Of a stretch of 64,000 bases of DNA, positions 9,038 through 21,186 are shown piece by piece; position 1 is the first letter of the stretch, and each line of letters begins with the position of its first letter. The translations under genes and the position numbers were made by a program. The DNA is taken from NCBI RefSeq assembly GCF_030812595.1, contig NZ_JAUSSZ010000002.1, positions 248,001-312,000 on the forward strand. The letters are read 5' to 3'. This stretch comes from Arthrobacter bambusae (GTDB taxonomy: Bacteria > Actinomycetota > Actinomycetes > Actinomycetales > Micrococcaceae). The notes under the pieces were generated by a model, which was given only the letters and a program-made list of their open reading frames with translations, had not been told where the DNA came from and did not search any database.

Positions 9038-9054
9038 GGCAACAGTTCTAATAT

Positions 9055-9067
9055 ATCAGTTGCTGAT
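9055..9067. promoter_or_regulatory. Inverted repeat, candidate GntR operator
   Basis: ATCAG (9055-9059) and CTGAT (9063-9067) form a perfect inverted repeat with a 3-bp centre, placed just downstream of the predicted glyA transcription start. Size and position fit an FCD-type GntR operator that blocks transcription. Confidence 0.4.
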
Positions 9068-9104
9068 TAGTCAGTAAACACAAGTATCTCAAAAGGAGAA
9101 CATG

Positions 9105-10468
<1,364 letters not shown>

Positions 10469-10472
<4 letters not shown>

Positions 10473-11689
10473 GCGCAGACCAACTCCCCGAACACCCGGA
10501 TTTCCTGTGGCGTAACCCGGAGCCCAAAGCTTCCTACGACGCCGTGATCGTGGGCGGCGGCGGCCACGGCCTGGCCACGGCGTACTTCCTGGCCAAGAAC
10601 CACGGAATGACCAACATCGCCGTCCTGGAGAAGGGCTGGCTGGCCGGCGGCAATATGGCCAGGAATACCACCATCATCCGTTCCAACTACCTTTGGGACG
10701 AGAGCGCTGCCATCTATGAGCACGCGCTGAAACTCTGGGAGATCCTGCCCGAGGAGCTCGAATACGATTTCCTCTTCAGCCAGCGCGGCGTCATGAACCT
10801 CGCCCACACCCTGGGCGACGTCCGCGAAAGCGTCCGCCGCGTCGGCGCGAACAAGCTCAACGGGGTCGATGCCGAGTGGTTGGACCCGCAGCAAGTCAAG
10901 GAACTCTGCCCCATCCTCAATATCAGCGACAACATCCGCTACCCGGTCATGGGCGCCACGTACCAGCCCCGGGCCGGCATCGCGAAGCACGACCACGTCG
11001 CCTGGGCCTTTGCCCGCAAGTGCGATGAACTCGGAGTGGACATCATCCAGAATTGCGAAGTGACCGGCTTCGTCAAGGACGGCAACCGGGTGGTCGGCGT
11101 GAAGACGAACCGCGGCACCATCAACACCGAAAAGGTCGGCCTCGCGGCCGCGGGCCACAGCTCGGTCCTCGCCGAAATGGCAGGCTTCCGCCTCCCGATC
11201 CAATCCCACCCGCTCCAAGCACTGGTCTCCGAACTCCATGAGCCCGTCCACCCCACGGTGGTCATGTCCAACCACGTACATGTGTACGTTTCCCAGGCAC
11301 ACAAGGGCGAACTGGTCATGGGTGCCGGCGTGGATTCCTATAACGGCTATGGCCAGCGCGGCTCCTTCCATGTGATCGAGCACCAGATGGCTGCCGCCGT
11401 CGAGCTCTTCCCGATCTTTGCCAGGGCCCACGTGCTCCGGACCTGGGGCGGAATCGTGGACACCACCATGGACGCCTCGCCGATCGTCGGCACTACTCCG
11501 GTGGAGAACATGTTCGTCAACTGCGGTTGGGGCACGGGTGGCTTCAAGGGCACGCCGGCTGCCGGCCTGACCTTCGCCCACACCATCGCCACAGGTACGC
11601 CGCATGAGCTCAACAGGCCTTTTTCGCTGGAACGCTTCGAGACCGGTGCCCTGATTGACGAACACGGCGCCGCCGCCGTCGCCCACTAG
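10469..11689 (+). CDS. soxB: Sarcosine oxidase subunit beta
   Basis: The 406-residue flavin subunit of heterotetrameric sarcosine oxidase. The FAD motif [14 protein letters not shown] starts near residue 30. His174 in AGIAKHDH corresponds to the covalent FMN site known from Corynebacterium (His173 in the mature protein). The complex oxidises sarcosine to glycine, passes the methyl group to THF and makes H2O2. It starts with GTG overlapping the glyA stop (GTGA). Confidence 0.95.
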
Positions 11690-11713
11690 CCGCAGCCCTT
11701 TAGGAGACCAACC

Positions 11714-12034
11714 ATGCTGCTCATCAGCTGCCCCAATTGCGGGCCACGAGACGAAACAGAATTCCACTACGGCGGGCAGGCCCACGTGGCCTATCCGGAA
11801 AACCCGGATGCCCTGACGGATCGGGAGTGGGCCGAGTACCTTTTCTACCGCGACAACACCAAAGGCAATTTCGCCGAACGCTGGGTACACAGCACGGGTT
11901 GCCGCAAATGGTTCAACATGCTCCGTGACACCGTCACCTACGACATCAAGGCCGTATACAAAATGGGCGAACCGCGCCCGGACCTGACAAGCGCACGGCA
12001 AGACGCCACCTCCCCGGAAGGAGCAAGCAAGTGA
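11714..12034 (+). CDS. soxD: Sarcosine oxidase subunit delta
   Basis: A 106-residue subunit with the zinc site known for this subunit: Cys6 and Cys9 (SCPNCG), then His59 and Cys63 ([10 protein letters not shown]). AGGAG precedes the ATG. It is a structural part of the SoxBDAG complex, and its last bases overlap the soxA start. Confidence 0.93.
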   Translation: MLLISCPNCGPRDETEFHYGGQAHVAYPENPDALTDREWAEYLFYRDNTKGNFAERWVHSTGCRKWFNMLRDTVTYDIKAVYKMGEPRPDLTSARQDATSPEGASK

Positions 12035-14985
12035 CCCTGCAGAACGCCCGCCTCTCCACCGGCGGCCGCATCGACCGCAGCATCTCCTGGCGGTTCACCG
12101 TGGACGGCCAGGAGTACAGCGGCCACCCGGGAGACACCGTGGCCTCGGCGCTGCTGGCCAACGGCCGCGTCAGCGTGGGCAACTCGCTGTACGAGGACCG
12201 TCCCCGCGGCATCATGTCGGCCGGCGTGGAAGAATCCAACGCCCTGGTCAAGGTCGCGCCGCGCTTCGCCGGGCACGTCGCCGAGTCCATGCTTCCGGCC
12301 ACCATGGTGTCCCTCGTGGACGGGCTCAGCGTTGAGTTCCTGAACGGCCTTGGCAAGCTCGACCCCGCAGACGACCGCGCCGAATACGACAAGAAGTACG
12401 TCCACACCGACGTCCTGGTGGTCGGCGGCGGCGTTTCCGGCCTGGCGGCAGCCCGCGAGGCGGTCCGCACCGGCGCCCGGGTCATCCTGATCGACGACCA
12501 GCCCGAACTCGGCGGCTCACTCCTGTCCGGCTCCACAGCCCCGGAACTCGTCGAGGTGATCGAAGGCAAGCCGGCCCTGGAATGGATCGCCGACGTCGAG
12601 GCCGAGCTCGTCTCGGCAGCCGAATGCACCGTCCTCAACCGCACCACGGCCTTCGGCTCCTACGACTCGAACTATGTGATCGCGGCACAGAACCGCACGG
12701 ACCACCTTGGCAGCCCGGCCGCGGACGGCGTCTCCCGCCAACGCATTTGGCACATCCGTGCCCAGCAGGTGGTTCTGGCGCCCGGCGCCCATGAGCGTCC
12801 GCTTGTCTTCGAGAACAACGACCGGCCCGGCATCATGCTGGCCTCGGCGGTCCGTAGCTACCTCAACCGCTACGCAGTCGTCGCCGGACGGCGTGTGGTC
12901 ATCGGCACCACCAACGATTCCGCCTACTTGTTGGCCGCGGACCTGCTGGCCGCTGGTGTCAAGATCGCCGCCGTCGTCGACGCCCGTCCGAAGCTCAGCG
13001 GCAAGGCGGCAGAGGCCGTCGAGAGCGGCATCCGCGTCCTCGTCGGCAGCGCAGTCGCCGATACCTCAGGTGCGGGGGAGAACGGTCGGATTGACGGCGT
13101 CACCATCCGCAGCCTCAACGACGACGGCGAAGTGACCTCCGGCGTCGAACGGCTCGGTTGCGATCTGCTCGCGGTTTCCGGCGGCTGGAGTCCTGTGGTT
13201 CACCTCCACAGCCAGCGCCAAGGCAAATTGCGCTGGGACGACGACCTGGCTGGCTTCGTGCCGAACTCCGTGGTCAAGGACCAGCACGTTGTAGGCGCCG
13301 GGCGCGGAAGCTACGAGCTCGCAGATTGCCTCGGGGAAGGCGTCTCCGCCGGTGCCGCAGCGGCCATCGCCGCGGGATTCAGCTCCCGGACGGTCCCCGC
13401 CGAGACGAAGGCGCCCGTTGCCTCCGCCCCGACCCGCCAGTTGTGGCTGGTCCCTGGCCAGAGCGGAAACGCGGGGGAGTGGCACCACCACTTCGTCGAT
13501 TTCCAGCGCGACCAGTCCGTGGCCGACGTACTCCGTTCCACCGGGGCCGGCATGCGCTCAGTGGAACACATCAAGAGGTACACCTCCATCAGCACCGCCA
13601 ACGACCAGGGCAAGACCTCCGGCGTCAACGCCATCGGCGTGATCGCGGCAGCTCTCAAGCAAGCCGGGGCGGCCGGCGAAGCCTCCCGCGGCATCGGCGA
13701 CATCGGCACCACCACCTACCGCGCACCCTTCACCCCGGTGGCCTTCGCGGCGTTGGCGGGACGCCAGCGCGGGGAGCTTTTCGATCCTGCCCGCGTGACC
13801 TCCATCCATCCCTGGCATGTTGCCCAAGGTGCCCTCTTCGAGGACGTAGGCCAGTGGAAGCGCCCCTGGTACTACCCCCAGGCCGGCGAAGACATGGACG
13901 CCGCGGTGCTCCGCGAATGCGCCGCAGTCCGGGAGTCGGTGGGTTTCATGGACGCCACCACGCTGGGCAAGATCGAGATCCGGGGCCTGGATGCCGGAGA
14001 GTTCCTGAACCGCATCTACACCAACGCGTTCAAGAAGCTTGCCCCCGGCTCGGCACGTTACGGGGTCATGTGCACCCCGGACGGCATGATCTTCGACGAC
14101 GGCGTGACCCTGCGCCTCGACGAGGGCCGCTACTTCATGACCACCACCACCGGCGGCGCCGCCAAAGTCCTCGACTGGCTCGAGGAGTGGCACCAGACAG
14201 AGTGGCCGGAACTCGACGTGGTGTGCACTTCGGTGACCGAACAGTGGACGACGATTGCCGTCGTCGGGCCCAAATCGCGCGCCGTGATCGCCAAAGTTTC
14301 TCCGCAACTGGCGGCGGACGGTGGCCTGGACCCCGAAGCGTTCCCGTTCATGACATTCCGCGAAACCACGCTTGCATCCGGCGTCCAAGCCCGGATCTGC
14401 CGTATTTCGTTCTCCGGCGAGCTGGCCTACGAAATCAATGTTCCATCCTGGTACGGGCTCAACACCTGGGAAGCGGTCGCGGCCGCCGGTGCCGAGTTCA
14501 ACATCACCCCGTACGGCACGGAAACCATGCACGTGCTGCGTGCCGAGAAGGGCTACCCGATCGTCGGCCAGGACACGGACGGCACTGTCACTCCGCAGGA
14601 CGCCGGGATGGAGTGGATCGTATCCAAGGCGAAGGACTTCATCGGCAAGCGTTCCTACAAGCGCGAAGACGCTGCCCGCACTGACCGCAAGCACCTGGTC
14701 AGTGTCCTGCCGGCGGACGGCTCGTTCCGGCTTCCGGAAGGCACCCAGCTCGTGGAAAAGGGAATCCCGGTCAACCCCGCATACGGCCCCGTCCCGATGC
14801 AGGGCTTCGTGACCTCGAGCTACCACAGTGCCGCGTTGGGCCGCTCGTTCGGCCTGGCACTGATCACCAACGGCCGCAACCGCATAGGCGAGACCCTGGT
14901 GGCCTCCGTCGGAGACCAGTTGCTGGATGTCGTTGTGGGAGAAACCGTACTTTTCGACGCTGAAGGGACCCGTAAAGATGGCTGA
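12031..14985 (+). CDS. soxA: Sarcosine oxidase subunit alpha
   Basis: The 984-residue large subunit. Domains in order: an N-terminal ferredoxin-like segment without cluster cysteines (about 10-75), an NAD-binding region with [15 protein letters not shown] near residue 130, and a C-terminal aminomethyltransferase (GcvT-like) folate domain from about 590 onward, seen in [14 protein letters not shown] and [14 protein letters not shown]. The folate domain receives the methyl group oxidised at the FMN of the beta subunit, giving 5,10-methylene-THF. It starts with GTG overlapping the soxD stop (GTGA) and itself overlaps soxG by 8 bp. Confidence 0.95.
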   Translation: MTLQNARLSTGGRIDRSISWRFTVDGQEYSGHPGDTVASALLANGRVSVGNSLYEDRPRGIMSAGVEESNALVKVAPRFAGHVAESMLPATMVSLVDGLSVEFLNGLGKLDPADDRAEYDKKYVHTDVLVVGGGVSGLAAAREAVRTGARVILIDDQPELGGSLLSGSTAPELVEVIEGKPALEWIADVEAELVSAAECTVLNRTTAFGSYDSNYVIAAQNRTDHLGSPAADGVSRQRIWHIRAQQVVLAPGAHERPLVFENNDRPGIMLASAVRSYLNRYAVVAGRRVVIGTTNDSAYLLAADLLAAGVKIAAVVDARPKLSGKAAEAVESGIRVLVGSAVADTSGAGENGRIDGVTIRSLNDDGEVTSGVERLGCDLLAVSGGWSPVVHLHSQRQGKLRWDDDLAGFVPNSVVKDQHVVGAGRGSYELADCLGEGVSAGAAAAIAAGFSSRTVPAETKAPVASAPTRQLWLVPGQSGNAGEWHHHFVDFQRDQSVADVLRSTGAGMRSVEHIKRYTSISTANDQGKTSGVNAIGVIAAALKQAGAAGEASRGIGDIGTTTYRAPFTPVAFAALAGRQRGELFDPARVTSIHPWHVAQGALFEDVGQWKRPWYYPQAGEDMDAAVLRECAAVRESVGFMDATTLGKIEIRGLDAGEFLNRIYTNAFKKLAPGSARYGVMCTPDGMIFDDGVTLRLDEGRYFMTTTTGGAAKVLDWLEEWHQTEWPELDVVCTSVTEQWTTIAVVGPKSRAVIAKVSPQLAADGGLDPEAFPFMTFRETTLASGVQARICRISFSGELAYEINVPSWYGLNTWEAVAAAGAEFNITPYGTETMHVLRAEKGYPIVGQDTDGTVTPQDAGMEWIVSKAKDFIGKRSYKREDAARTDRKHLVSVLPADGSFRLPEGTQLVEKGIPVNPAYGPVPMQGFVTSSYHSAALGRSFGLALITNGRNRIGETLVASVGDQLLDVVVGETVLFDAEGTRKDG

Positions 14986-15631
14986 AACAGCTACACCCGC
15001 AGAAACCGCCAAGTCCGCGAACCCCGAGATGCTCCGTGCGGCACGCCGCAGCCCGGCCTCGCACCTGGCATCCACGTTCGAGTCCGGGTCCGTGGACGGA
15101 ACCGTGGCATTGAAGGAGATCCCGTTCCAGACCATGGTGGGCGTCCGGGTTGACCGGGCGTCCGACGCCGGAGCCCGCCTCGCGTCCGTGACCGGCGGCC
15201 TGCCGGCTGTATGCGGTGAAACCATCCGGAATGAAAGGTCCACCACTTTGTGGCTGGGGCCGGACGAATTCCTGGTGGTCGCACCGGAAACGGCCCACGA
15301 TTCGCTCGGCGGAGACCTTGTCCGCGCATTGGTCGAGGCCTTGGGCGAGCACCCGGGCCAGGTGGTGGACTTGTCCGCCAACCGCACCACCTTTGAGCTG
15401 TCGGGAATCCGCGCCCGAGACGTCCTGGAGAAGGGGTGCTCGCTGGACCTGCACCCCCGGGAGTTCCGCACCGGCACCGCTCTCGCCACGGAAATCGGCA
15501 ACATCCCGGCGATCCTTTTCAAGACCGGAGAGGACCGCTTCAGGATTTTCCCGAGGGCCTCCTTCGCCGACTTCCTGGGCCGCTGGCTGCTCGACGGCAT
15601 GAGGGAATTCGCCTCTCCTGAGGTCCCCTGA
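14978..15631 (+). CDS. soxG: Sarcosine oxidase subunit gamma
   Basis: A 217-residue subunit with the distant GcvT-like fold of the family, seen in [13 protein letters not shown] and [18 protein letters not shown] 14978 lies inside the end of soxA, so translation is coupled. It completes the B-D-A-G gene order of heterotetrameric sarcosine oxidases. The N-terminal 30 residues are Ala/Thr-rich and probably flexible. Confidence 0.9.
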   Translation: MAETATPAETAKSANPEMLRAARRSPASHLASTFESGSVDGTVALKEIPFQTMVGVRVDRASDAGARLASVTGGLPAVCGETIRNERSTTLWLGPDEFLVVAPETAHDSLGGDLVRALVEALGEHPGQVVDLSANRTTFELSGIRARDVLEKGCSLDLHPREFRTGTALATEIGNIPAILFKTGEDRFRIFPRASFADFLGRWLLDGMREFASPEVP

Positions 15632-17004
15632 TGGCACTGAGCGTGCTTGACCTGTTTTCCATTGGCATCGGGCCGTCGTCTTCCCACACGGTGGGCCCGA
15701 TGCGGGCGGCAAAGCAGTTCACCGATGGCCTGGAATCCTCCGGTCAACTCGCGGCCACGGTGCGCGTCCAGGCGGAGCTTTTCGGCTCGCTGGGCGCCAC
15801 CGGCCGCGGCCATGGCTCGGACAAGGCCGTGGTCCTCGGGCTTCAGGGCAAAGCGCCGGAAACGGTGGACACGTCCACTGCAGACGACCAGGTTGCCGCG
15901 GCCGCCTTGGACGCCGAATTGCGGATCGGCGGGCATCACCGCGTCGACTTCAACTGGGACGAGGACCTGGTTTTGCACCGACGCAAATCCCTGCCCGCGC
16001 ATCCCAACGGCATGACTTTCCGGGCGCTCGACCACGCCGGGGAAGTTCTGCACGAACGCAGCTACTATTCGATCGGCGGCGGTTTCGTGGTGGACGGCGA
16101 TGCTTCCGGAAGCGACAAAGTAGTCGCCGACAGCACAGTCCTGCCCTATCCCTTCACCACGGCGGACGAACTCCTGGCGATCTGCGCACGGGAGGGCATG
16201 TCCATTTCCGACGTCATGCTCGCCAACGAGCTCGTATGGAGGAGCGAAGCCGAACTGCGCGAGCGATTGCTGCAGATCTGGGCCGTCATGCGCGAATGCG
16301 TGGACAACGGCTGCGCCGCGGAAGGCTTCCTTCCGGGAGGCTTGAACGTGAGGCGACGGGCGCCGTCGTTGTTCAAGACGCTGACGGCGGACACTGGCGT
16401 GACCGATCCGCTCCGGGCCATGGAATGGGTCAACCTGTTCGCGCTCGCCGTGAACGAGGAAAACGCCGCGGGCGGCCGCATCGTCACGGCACCTACCAAC
16501 GGGGCAGCCGGCATTGTGCCGGCGGTGCTGCACTACTACACGAAGTTCGTGCCGGGAGCCGACGACGACGGCGTGGTCCGCTTCCTGCTCGCGGCGGCCG
16601 CCGTCGGGATCCTGTTCAAGATCAACGCGTCCATTTCGGGCGCAGAAGTCGGCTGCCAAGGCGAAGTGGGCTCTGCCTGTTCCATGGCCGCCGCAGGCCT
16701 TTGCGAGGTCCTCGGCGGCACTCCCGAGCAAGTGGAGAACGCCGCGGAAGTGGGCATCGAACACAACCTCGGCCTCACGTGCGATCCCGTAGGCGGACTG
16801 GTGCAGATCCCCTGCATCGAACGCAACGCCATCGCCAGCGTCAAGGCCATCAATGCCTCCCGACTTGCCCTGCACGGCGACGGCAGCCATAAAGTGTCCC
16901 TGGACAAAGCCATCAAAACCATGCGAGAGACAGGAGCGGACATGAAAAGCAAATACAAGGAGACCTCCCGCGGAGGCCTCGCCGTCAACGTAGTGGAGTG
17001 CTAG
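15631..17004 (+). CDS. sdaA: L-serine ammonia-lyase, single-chain iron-sulfur type
   Basis: A 457-residue oxygen-sensitive [4Fe-4S] enzyme converting L-serine to pyruvate and ammonia. The N-terminal beta domain ([18 protein letters not shown]) is followed by the catalytic alpha domain. Cluster cysteines appear in [10 protein letters not shown] and [14 protein letters not shown]. The last residue of the protein is Cys457; in the Legionella enzyme a C-terminal cysteine tail occupies the cluster until substrate arrives, and the same appears to hold here. The start overlaps the soxG stop by one base (TGATG). It moves carbon from betaine, via serine, into central metabolism. Confidence 0.94.
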   Translation: MALSVLDLFSIGIGPSSSHTVGPMRAAKQFTDGLESSGQLAATVRVQAELFGSLGATGRGHGSDKAVVLGLQGKAPETVDTSTADDQVAAAALDAELRIGGHHRVDFNWDEDLVLHRRKSLPAHPNGMTFRALDHAGEVLHERSYYSIGGGFVVDGDASGSDKVVADSTVLPYPFTTADELLAICAREGMSISDVMLANELVWRSEAELRERLLQIWAVMRECVDNGCAAEGFLPGGLNVRRRAPSLFKTLTADTGVTDPLRAMEWVNLFALAVNEENAAGGRIVTAPTNGAAGIVPAVLHYYTKFVPGADDDGVVRFLLAAAAVGILFKINASISGAEVGCQGEVGSACSMAAAGLCEVLGGTPEQVENAAEVGIEHNLGLTCDPVGGLVQIPCIERNAIASVKAINASRLALHGDGSHKVSLDKAIKTMRETGADMKSKYKETSRGGLAVNVVEC

Positions 17005-17006
17005 CA

Positions 17007-17906
17007 ATGACTATGACCCAAAATGAGCCCGTTGCGTCGGCGCTGCCGGCCACCACCGTTGAGCATGTCCTGACGCTCGACTGCCCGGAAACACGGGGGA
17101 TCGTGCACGCCGTCTCCGGCTTCCTCCTGGAGCACGGCTGCGACATCATCGAAAGCAAGCAATTCGACTCCCAACTGGACCGCCACTTCTTCATGCGTGT
17201 CCATTTCGCATCGGAAGGGGACGAATCGACGATTGACGCGCTGCGGGAAGCCTTCGCCCCTGTTGCCGAGAAGTTCGGCATGCGCTGGGAGCTCCAACGT
17301 CACGGTGCCAAGCGGCGGGTGCTCATCATGGTCTCGAAGTTCGAGCACTGCCTCAACGACCTCCTCTTCCGGGCCCGCGTCGGGGAACTACCCGTCGAGA
17401 TCGTCGGGGTAGTCTCCAACCACCCGGACCACAGGCGGACTGTCGAATGGCACGGCATCCCGTTCTTCCACGTGCCCGTCACCCCGGACACCAAACCGGC
17501 GGCGGAGGGACAACTGCTTGACCTCATCGATCGCCTGGACGTCGAACTGGTGGTCCTGGCCCGTTACATGCAGGTCCTCAGCGACGATCTCGCGCGGAAG
17601 CTCGATGGCCGTGCCATCAACATCCACCATTCGTTCTTGCCCAGCTTCAAAGGTGCAAAGCCTTATCACCAGGCTTATGCACGAGGCGTCAAGACCGTCG
17701 GGGCAACAGCGCACTACGTCAACGGTGAGCTGGACGAGGGGCCGATCATCGCCCAGCAAGTGGTGGAAGTTGACCACACCTTCGGTCCGGACGACCTGGT
17801 GGCAGCCGGGCGCGATACTGAATGCAAAGCACTCAGCAACGCCGTCCGCTGGCATTGTGAAGGCCGGGTGATCCTGCAAGGCAACAGGACCGTAGTCCTT
17901 AAGTAG
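17007..17906 (+). CDS. purU: Formyltetrahydrofolate deformylase
   Basis: A 299-residue protein hydrolysing 10-formyl-THF to formate and THF. An N-terminal ACT domain (about 15-95, beginning LTLDCPETRGIVHAVS) is followed by a formyltransferase domain with the catalytic Asn/His/Asp region NIHHSFLPSFKGA and GATAHYVNGELDEGPII. ATG 17007 has GGAG eight bases upstream. In this operon it probably recycles THF when betaine-derived methyl groups flood the one-carbon pool, rather than serving purine synthesis. A long hairpin follows. Confidence 0.93.
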   Translation: MTMTQNEPVASALPATTVEHVLTLDCPETRGIVHAVSGFLLEHGCDIIESKQFDSQLDRHFFMRVHFASEGDESTIDALREAFAPVAEKFGMRWELQRHGAKRRVLIMVSKFEHCLNDLLFRARVGELPVEIVGVVSNHPDHRRTVEWHGIPFFHVPVTPDTKPAAEGQLLDLIDRLDVELVVLARYMQVLSDDLARKLDGRAINIHHSFLPSFKGAKPYHQAYARGVKTVGATAHYVNGELDEGPIIAQQVVEVDHTFGPDDLVAAGRDTECKALSNAVRWHCEGRVILQGNRTVVLK

Positions 17907-17923
17907 CTTCCCTCTCTCCATTT

Positions 17924-17979
17924 CGACGGTTCCCTGCGCACACGATGTTTCGAAGCATCGAGTTTGCAGGGAACCGTCG
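17924..17979. terminator. Long bipartite hairpin after purU
   Basis: A perfect 14-bp outer stem (17924-17937 with 17966-17979) encloses a small CGATG/CATCG inner stem. It sits between the convergent purU and pucR genes and is followed by TTTT and then three copies of the octamer GTTTTGGC (17978-18001). Probably a bidirectional terminator. Confidence 0.7.
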
Positions 17980-18017
17980 TTTTGGCGTTTTGGCGTTTTG
18001 GCGTCTGGCCGCGGCAG

Positions 18018-19517
18018 CTAGAGCCGGGCCAGGCGGGTTGCCAGGTGAAGCGCGACCAGCCGGCCCGTTCCCCTCGGATCCCCTCCGCACAGCTCGAAAA
18101 TCCGCTGGAGCCGGTGGTGCATCGACTGCCGTTCCAAATGCAGTTCCCGTGCCGCCTGTGCCGTGTTGCACCCGGTATCCAGCCACACCGCCAACGTTCG
18201 CAGCAGCTCCGAGCGCCGCAGCTCGTCATGCTCGACGACGGCGCCGAGTTGCCGCCGCACAAACTCCTCGCGGGTCGCGGCGTCGAGGCTTCCTTCCGCC
18301 AGGCGCTCAACCGCGAAGTCCTCGGCATCCACCACGCCATTCCCATCTCCGGATCCCGGGCCGGTTCCTGCACCCGGCATGAGCTCAAGCGTCCGCCGTG
18401 CCTCTGCCAGCGACCATGGGGCCTCGCCGATTCCCTGCGCCATCGGTCCCACGGCGATGACCGAGCCGCCGGGGATCTCCAAGGCCGCAAGCTCCCGGAT
18501 GAGGGCGATGCGCGAAGCCACGGCCGTGACGTGGGGGAGGGCGGCCAAGGCGATCAATTCGGCGTTGTCCGCATAACTCGCACTGTGCGGAACCGCGTCA
18601 TGCAGGATGCCGTCGAGCTGTGTCCGGAGCTGTCCAGCCGCCGCGGAACGCACCACGACGGCGGTTACCGGACTGCTCGCGGCAAACCCCGATGCCGGTC
18701 CCAATTGCTGGAGGCGCCATGACTGGGTGCCCGAACTGATAGCCCGCATGAGCTCGATGCCGGCAAGTTCCTTGAGTCCGGGTGGCATGCGTTGCAGCAA
18801 TGCCAAGCCGAGGATATCGACGCACCTCTCGCTCGCCACCCGCGCAAGGTTGGCATCGCCGTCGTCGGGCACTTCCAACTCCAGGCGGGCGGCCAGCACA
18901 CCACGGACTGGCACATCGACAGTAGTGATATTTCCGGGGCCGGGCCGGCCGGCGAGGGTCGCGCTTCCCAAAGTGATGCCCGACGGCGAGACGAGCCTCG
19001 CGCTGGAACCTGTTCGGCTGGCCAGCACGGCGAGGAGCTGATCCAGTCCGCCACCGTGCGCGAGTTCCGCCGCCATGGCATGGCTCGTTTCGTCGCCGAA
19101 CTGCAATTGCGCCACCGATTCGCTGACCAGGAGCGAGTTGATGGCTTGCATGATGCCCACGAAGGGGGCCACTTTGCACAACTCGATGATAGGCAGCCCG
19201 GCCGTTCGGCCGGCGTCGAGCATGGACTCCGGTATTGCCGGCAGCTCGGGACCCGTTTCGATGGCCAATGCGGCGATCCCGCGGGCCGCCAGTTGGCGGA
19301 CATAGTCCACGCGCCGCTCGTCTGACGCAGTGGCGAGAGCCTGCCCACCGCTCAGGAGCAGTTCTCCGCCTCGCAGCAAGGGAGCGATGTCCAGCACTTC
19401 GCTCGAGTGGACCCAGCGGAGCGGCCGGGTCAGCGCCTCGGGCACCTCCGTCCGCAGGACTGGTTCAGCGGCTTTCAGGCTTTCATGTTCCAACGCGTCG
19501 GCGAGGAGCAGTGGCAT
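18018..19517 (-). CDS. PucR-family transcriptional regulator
   Basis: A 499-residue regulator. The N-terminal PucR purine-catabolism-type domain (about 1-125) contains LRGGELLLSGG. A variable middle follows, and a C-terminal helix-turn-helix (AQAARELHLERQSMHHRL, about residues 455-472) belongs to the HTH_30 type. It is divergent from the NCS1 permease gene with a 107-bp gap and most likely controls the permease and the hydrolase behind it. PucR relatives respond to nitrogen-rich ring compounds such as allantoin or to amines; the inducer here is unknown. Confidence 0.85.
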   Translation of the reverse strand: MPLLLADALEHESLKAAEPVLRTEVPEALTRPLRWVHSSEVLDIAPLLRGGELLLSGGQALATASDERRVDYVRQLAARGIAALAIETGPELPAIPESMLDAGRTAGLPIIELCKVAPFVGIMQAINSLLVSESVAQLQFGDETSHAMAAELAHGGGLDQLLAVLASRTGSSARLVSPSGITLGSATLAGRPGPGNITTVDVPVRGVLAARLELEVPDDGDANLARVASERCVDILGLALLQRMPPGLKELAGIELMRAISSGTQSWRLQQLGPASGFAASSPVTAVVVRSAAAGQLRTQLDGILHDAVPHSASYADNAELIALAALPHVTAVASRIALIRELAALEIPGGSVIAVGPMAQGIGEAPWSLAEARRTLELMPGAGTGPGSGDGNGVVDAEDFAVERLAEGSLDAATREEFVRRQLGAVVEHDELRRSELLRTLAVWLDTGCNTAQAARELHLERQSMHHRLQRIFELCGGDPRGTGRLVALHLATRLARL

Positions 19518-19624
19518 GACACTCCGTAACTAATTTTAGGTATTTATCATACACATCGTATCTTGTTGCTGTGATGTGGGGCACATAAATTGAAGGGGTC
19601 CCTTTCCTACACGGAGGATCCCCA

Positions 19625-21175
19625 ATGCACGAGAACTTATCCACTGCGACGCCGGGGGCTGCAACGGCGCAGACCGACGTCGAACAGAATTTGCAGTCCA
19701 TTCCCGAATCAGCCCGCACCCGCAGCGTAGCGGGGCAATTCTGGATCTGGGCAGGGGCAAACCTTGCCCCCATCAACTGGGTCCTCGGGGCCCTCGGCGT
19801 CCAGCTTGGACTGGGCTTTGCCGACACGGTGACCGTCCTGGTGGTGGGAAACCTTATCGGCATGGCGCTCTTTGGCCTGTTTGTCCTGTTGGGACAAAGG
19901 ACTGGTGCCACCGGCATGGTCCTTGCCCGGGCTGTCTTCGGCCGCCGCGGCAACTACCTCCCGAGCGCCATCCAGGCACTCCTCGGAATCGGTTGGTGCG
20001 CCGTCAACACCTGGATCATCCTGGACCTCGTGATGGCACTCCTCGGCAAGCTCGGCCTGGTCGACCCGGAGCAGCCCAACATCGGTCCAAAAATCCTGGT
20101 TGCTTTCCTGATCATGTCCGCCCAGGTCACCATCGCCTGGTTCGGCTACAAGGCCATCGCGGCTTTCGAGAAATGGACCGTGCCGCCCACCATCTTGGTG
20201 CTGATCGCCATGTCTGCCGTGGCGTGGTTCGGCATGAACATCGATTGGGGCTACGCGGGCCCTCCCGGTGCCGTCCTTGAAGGCGGCGCACGGATCGCGG
20301 CCATGACCACCGTCATGACGGTCATCGGGATCGGCTGGGGGATCACCTGGTTCACCTATGCGGCGGACTATTCGCGCTTCGTCAGCAAATCCGTTCCCCG
20401 GCACAAGGTGTACCTCGCCTCGGTCTTCGGCCAGTTCCTCCCGGTAGTGTGGCTCGGCATCCTCGGCGCCAGCCTGGCAACGAAAAGCGGAACGGCCGAC
20501 CCTGGCCACCTCATCGTCGACAACTTCGGCGTCTTGGCGATCCCGGTGCTCTTCCTGGTGCTGCACGGCCCCATCGCGACGAACATCCTGAACATCTACA
20601 CCTTCTCGGTGGCCGCCCAGGCCTTGGACATCAAGGCCAAGCGCCGTTCCTTGAACCTCTTCGTCGGGCTCCTGGCCTTGGTCGGCGTCGTGTTCTTCAT
20701 CCTGCAGTCGGACTTCGCCTCAACTCTGAGCACTTGGCTCGGTGGCCTCGTGGCCTGGGTTGCCGCGTGGGGAGGCATCATGCTGGTGCATTACTTCTGG
20801 GTGGACAAGCGTGGCCCCGCGGGTGTCGAGCGCCTTTTCGACCCCGTGGGCACCCGGCGGCTCCCGGCATTCAACTGGGCCGGGATCACCGCACTCTTGG
20901 TGGGCATCTTTGCCACGTGGCTCTTTATGTATGGCGTCCTACCCATCATGCAGGGTCCCGTCGCCACGGCCATGGGTGGAATCGACCTGTCCTGGCTGGC
21001 AGGCGGACTCGTCGCCGCGGCCGTTTACGGTGCACTGGGCCCGCGGGTCCATGCCCGATACCTTCCGTTGCCAGCCGCAGCCGGGGCGCAATCCGCAGCT
21101 GGGACGCAATCCGCAGCCGGGGCGCCGTCGCAGCCCCTTGCGGAAGGCGCCGTCGCCAATCTGGTCAACGACTGA
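19625..21175 (+). CDS. NCS1-family cytosine/purine-type permease
   Basis: A 516-residue membrane protein with about 12 helices. The first helix carries the family motif WIWAGANLAPINWVLGALG, and the central YAADYSRFV matches the NCS1 substrate-site region. It imports a nucleobase, allantoin, hydantoin or similar ring compound with H+ or Na+. ATG 19625 follows GGAGG. The C-terminal tail contains an Ala/Gly/Ser/Gln repeat (AGAQSAAGTQSAAGAPSQP). The hydrolase gene follows 11 bp downstream, so the pair probably imports and opens the same substrate. Confidence 0.85.
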   Translation: MHENLSTATPGAATAQTDVEQNLQSIPESARTRSVAGQFWIWAGANLAPINWVLGALGVQLGLGFADTVTVLVVGNLIGMALFGLFVLLGQRTGATGMVLARAVFGRRGNYLPSAIQALLGIGWCAVNTWIILDLVMALLGKLGLVDPEQPNIGPKILVAFLIMSAQVTIAWFGYKAIAAFEKWTVPPTILVLIAMSAVAWFGMNIDWGYAGPPGAVLEGGARIAAMTTVMTVIGIGWGITWFTYAADYSRFVSKSVPRHKVYLASVFGQFLPVVWLGILGASLATKSGTADPGHLIVDNFGVLAIPVLFLVLHGPIATNILNIYTFSVAAQALDIKAKRRSLNLFVGLLALVGVVFFILQSDFASTLSTWLGGLVAWVAAWGGIMLVHYFWVDKRGPAGVERLFDPVGTRRLPAFNWAGITALLVGIFATWLFMYGVLPIMQGPVATAMGGIDLSWLAGGLVAAAVYGALGPRVHARYLPLPAAAGAQSAAGTQSAAGAPSQPLAEGAVANLVND

Positions 21176-21186
21176 GAGGAACTCCC

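Noticed and set aside
13558-17007. A minus-strand open frame of over 1,100 codons opposite soxA, soxG and sdaA
   Set aside because: High-GC genes leave long open frames on the opposite strand; the plus-strand genes carry clear family motifs and ribosome sites, and this frame has neither.
20449-21186. Upstream extension of the NodB-fold hydrolase frame across the permease gene
   Set aside because: This part is Arg/Pro/His-rich shadow of the permease; ATG 21187 has its own ribosome site.
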